This document shows positions 5,068 through 5,300 of a stretch of 5,300 nt of DNA, in pieces. The stretch is from contig CANETG010000206.1 in NCBI GenBank assembly GCA_947440875.1, forward strand, positions 1 through 5,300, read 5' to 3'. The position numbers and the translations under genes are program-made. The notes beneath the pieces were generated by a model, which saw nothing but the letters and a program-made list of their open reading frames with translations, did not search any database and was not told where the DNA came from. Numbering within the stretch: the first letter of the stretch is position 1; each line of letters starts with the position of its first letter. The DNA comes from Bacteriovoracaceae bacterium (lineage in GTDB: Bacteria; Bdellovibrionota; Bacteriovoracia; Bacteriovoracales; Bacteriovoracaceae).

Positions 5068-5300
5068 TTGAGTTTCTTGTCGTTACAACTCCGAAGAAAC
5101 TCTCGCCGGGATTTATCGCCTCGCTAGAAGAAATCATCGCACCGGCCACGGTCAAAAAAACTTACCGAGAACTGTCGCGCTCGAATGTCGCGCGCGAGTA
5201 TGAACTCATCGCACCGACAACGGAGAACAGAGCGAGGATACAATCTATCTGTGCTCTTCACGAAGTCGACATGGCGCTCATCCCTCAGAGGGTCCGGGCG
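5064..5300 (+). CDS. N-terminal part of a possible phosphoserine phosphatase (ACT-like domain)
   Basis: 79 residues of a gene that continues past the right edge. It begins in the pgsA stop (ATGA), so it is probably in the same operon and translationally coupled. MIEFLVVTTPKKLSPGFIASLEEII looks like the first strand and helix of an ACT-type regulatory domain. The last visible residues (VDMALIPQRVRA) resemble the linker that in SerB proteins runs just before the DMDST catalytic motif of the HAD-type phosphatase domain. If so, the product would hydrolyse phosphoserine to serine. The catalytic part lies outside the window, so this is inference from the N-terminus only, and another ACT-domain protein remains possible. 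That it is coding is clear from the open frame and the overlapping start. Confidence 0.55.
   Translation, partial: MIEFLVVTTPKKLSPGFIASLEEIIAPATVKKTYRELSRSNVAREYELIAPTTENRARIQSICALHEVDMALIPQRVRA

Overview
The window reads as a compact bacterial chromosome segment of medium GC content. Genes are tightly packed with 1-4 nt overlaps, and there are many small exported proteins. A PilZ protein, a class II fructose-1,6-bisphosphatase (GlpX), a phasin-like helical protein and YggS stand next to PgsA. Codon style, protein style and gene content suggest a Bdellovibrio-like (Bdellovibrionota/deltaproteobacterial) organism. That placement is inference, because no rRNA or other marker is present.

Layout. 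From about 4343 leftwards everything is on the minus strand; from 4438 rightwards the strand is plus. The divergent gap at 4344-4437 holds a -10-like element for each direction. Leftward come a PilZ-domain protein (4343-3627), glpX (3561-2608), a START/SRPBCC protein (2595-2164), a phasin-like helical protein (2164-1832) and yggS (1835-1158, GTG start). The last three overlap or abut and are probably co-transcribed with glpX. A 116-nt gap follows, then a second leftward cluster of three small exported proteins whose stops and starts overlap: an extremely charged Arg/Asp/Glu-rich protein (1038-781), a four-cysteine periplasmic protein (784-551) and a putative lipoprotein (551-318). A terminator-like hairpin at 190-213 ends that cluster and overlaps the ribosome binding site of a further exported protein that runs off the left edge. 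Rightward, pgsA (4438-5067) overlaps by 4 nt a truncated reading frame whose start resembles the ACT-like N-terminus of a phosphoserine phosphatase.

The glpX group joins central carbon metabolism (gluconeogenic FBPase), PLP homeostasis (YggS) and two small helper-like proteins. The PilZ gene upstream hints at c-di-GMP sensing nearby, although it may be a separate transcript. PgsA makes the phosphatidylglycerol precursor. The most striking non-coding signal is a large dyad at 3564-3598, which overlaps both the likely -10 box and the ribosome binding site of glpX and has a perfect 12-bp palindrome beside it. The most unusual protein group is the three-gene cluster of small exported proteins, whose function I cannot name. 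I see no mobile element, CRISPR array, tRNA or rRNA, and no gene-free stretch longer than 300 bases.
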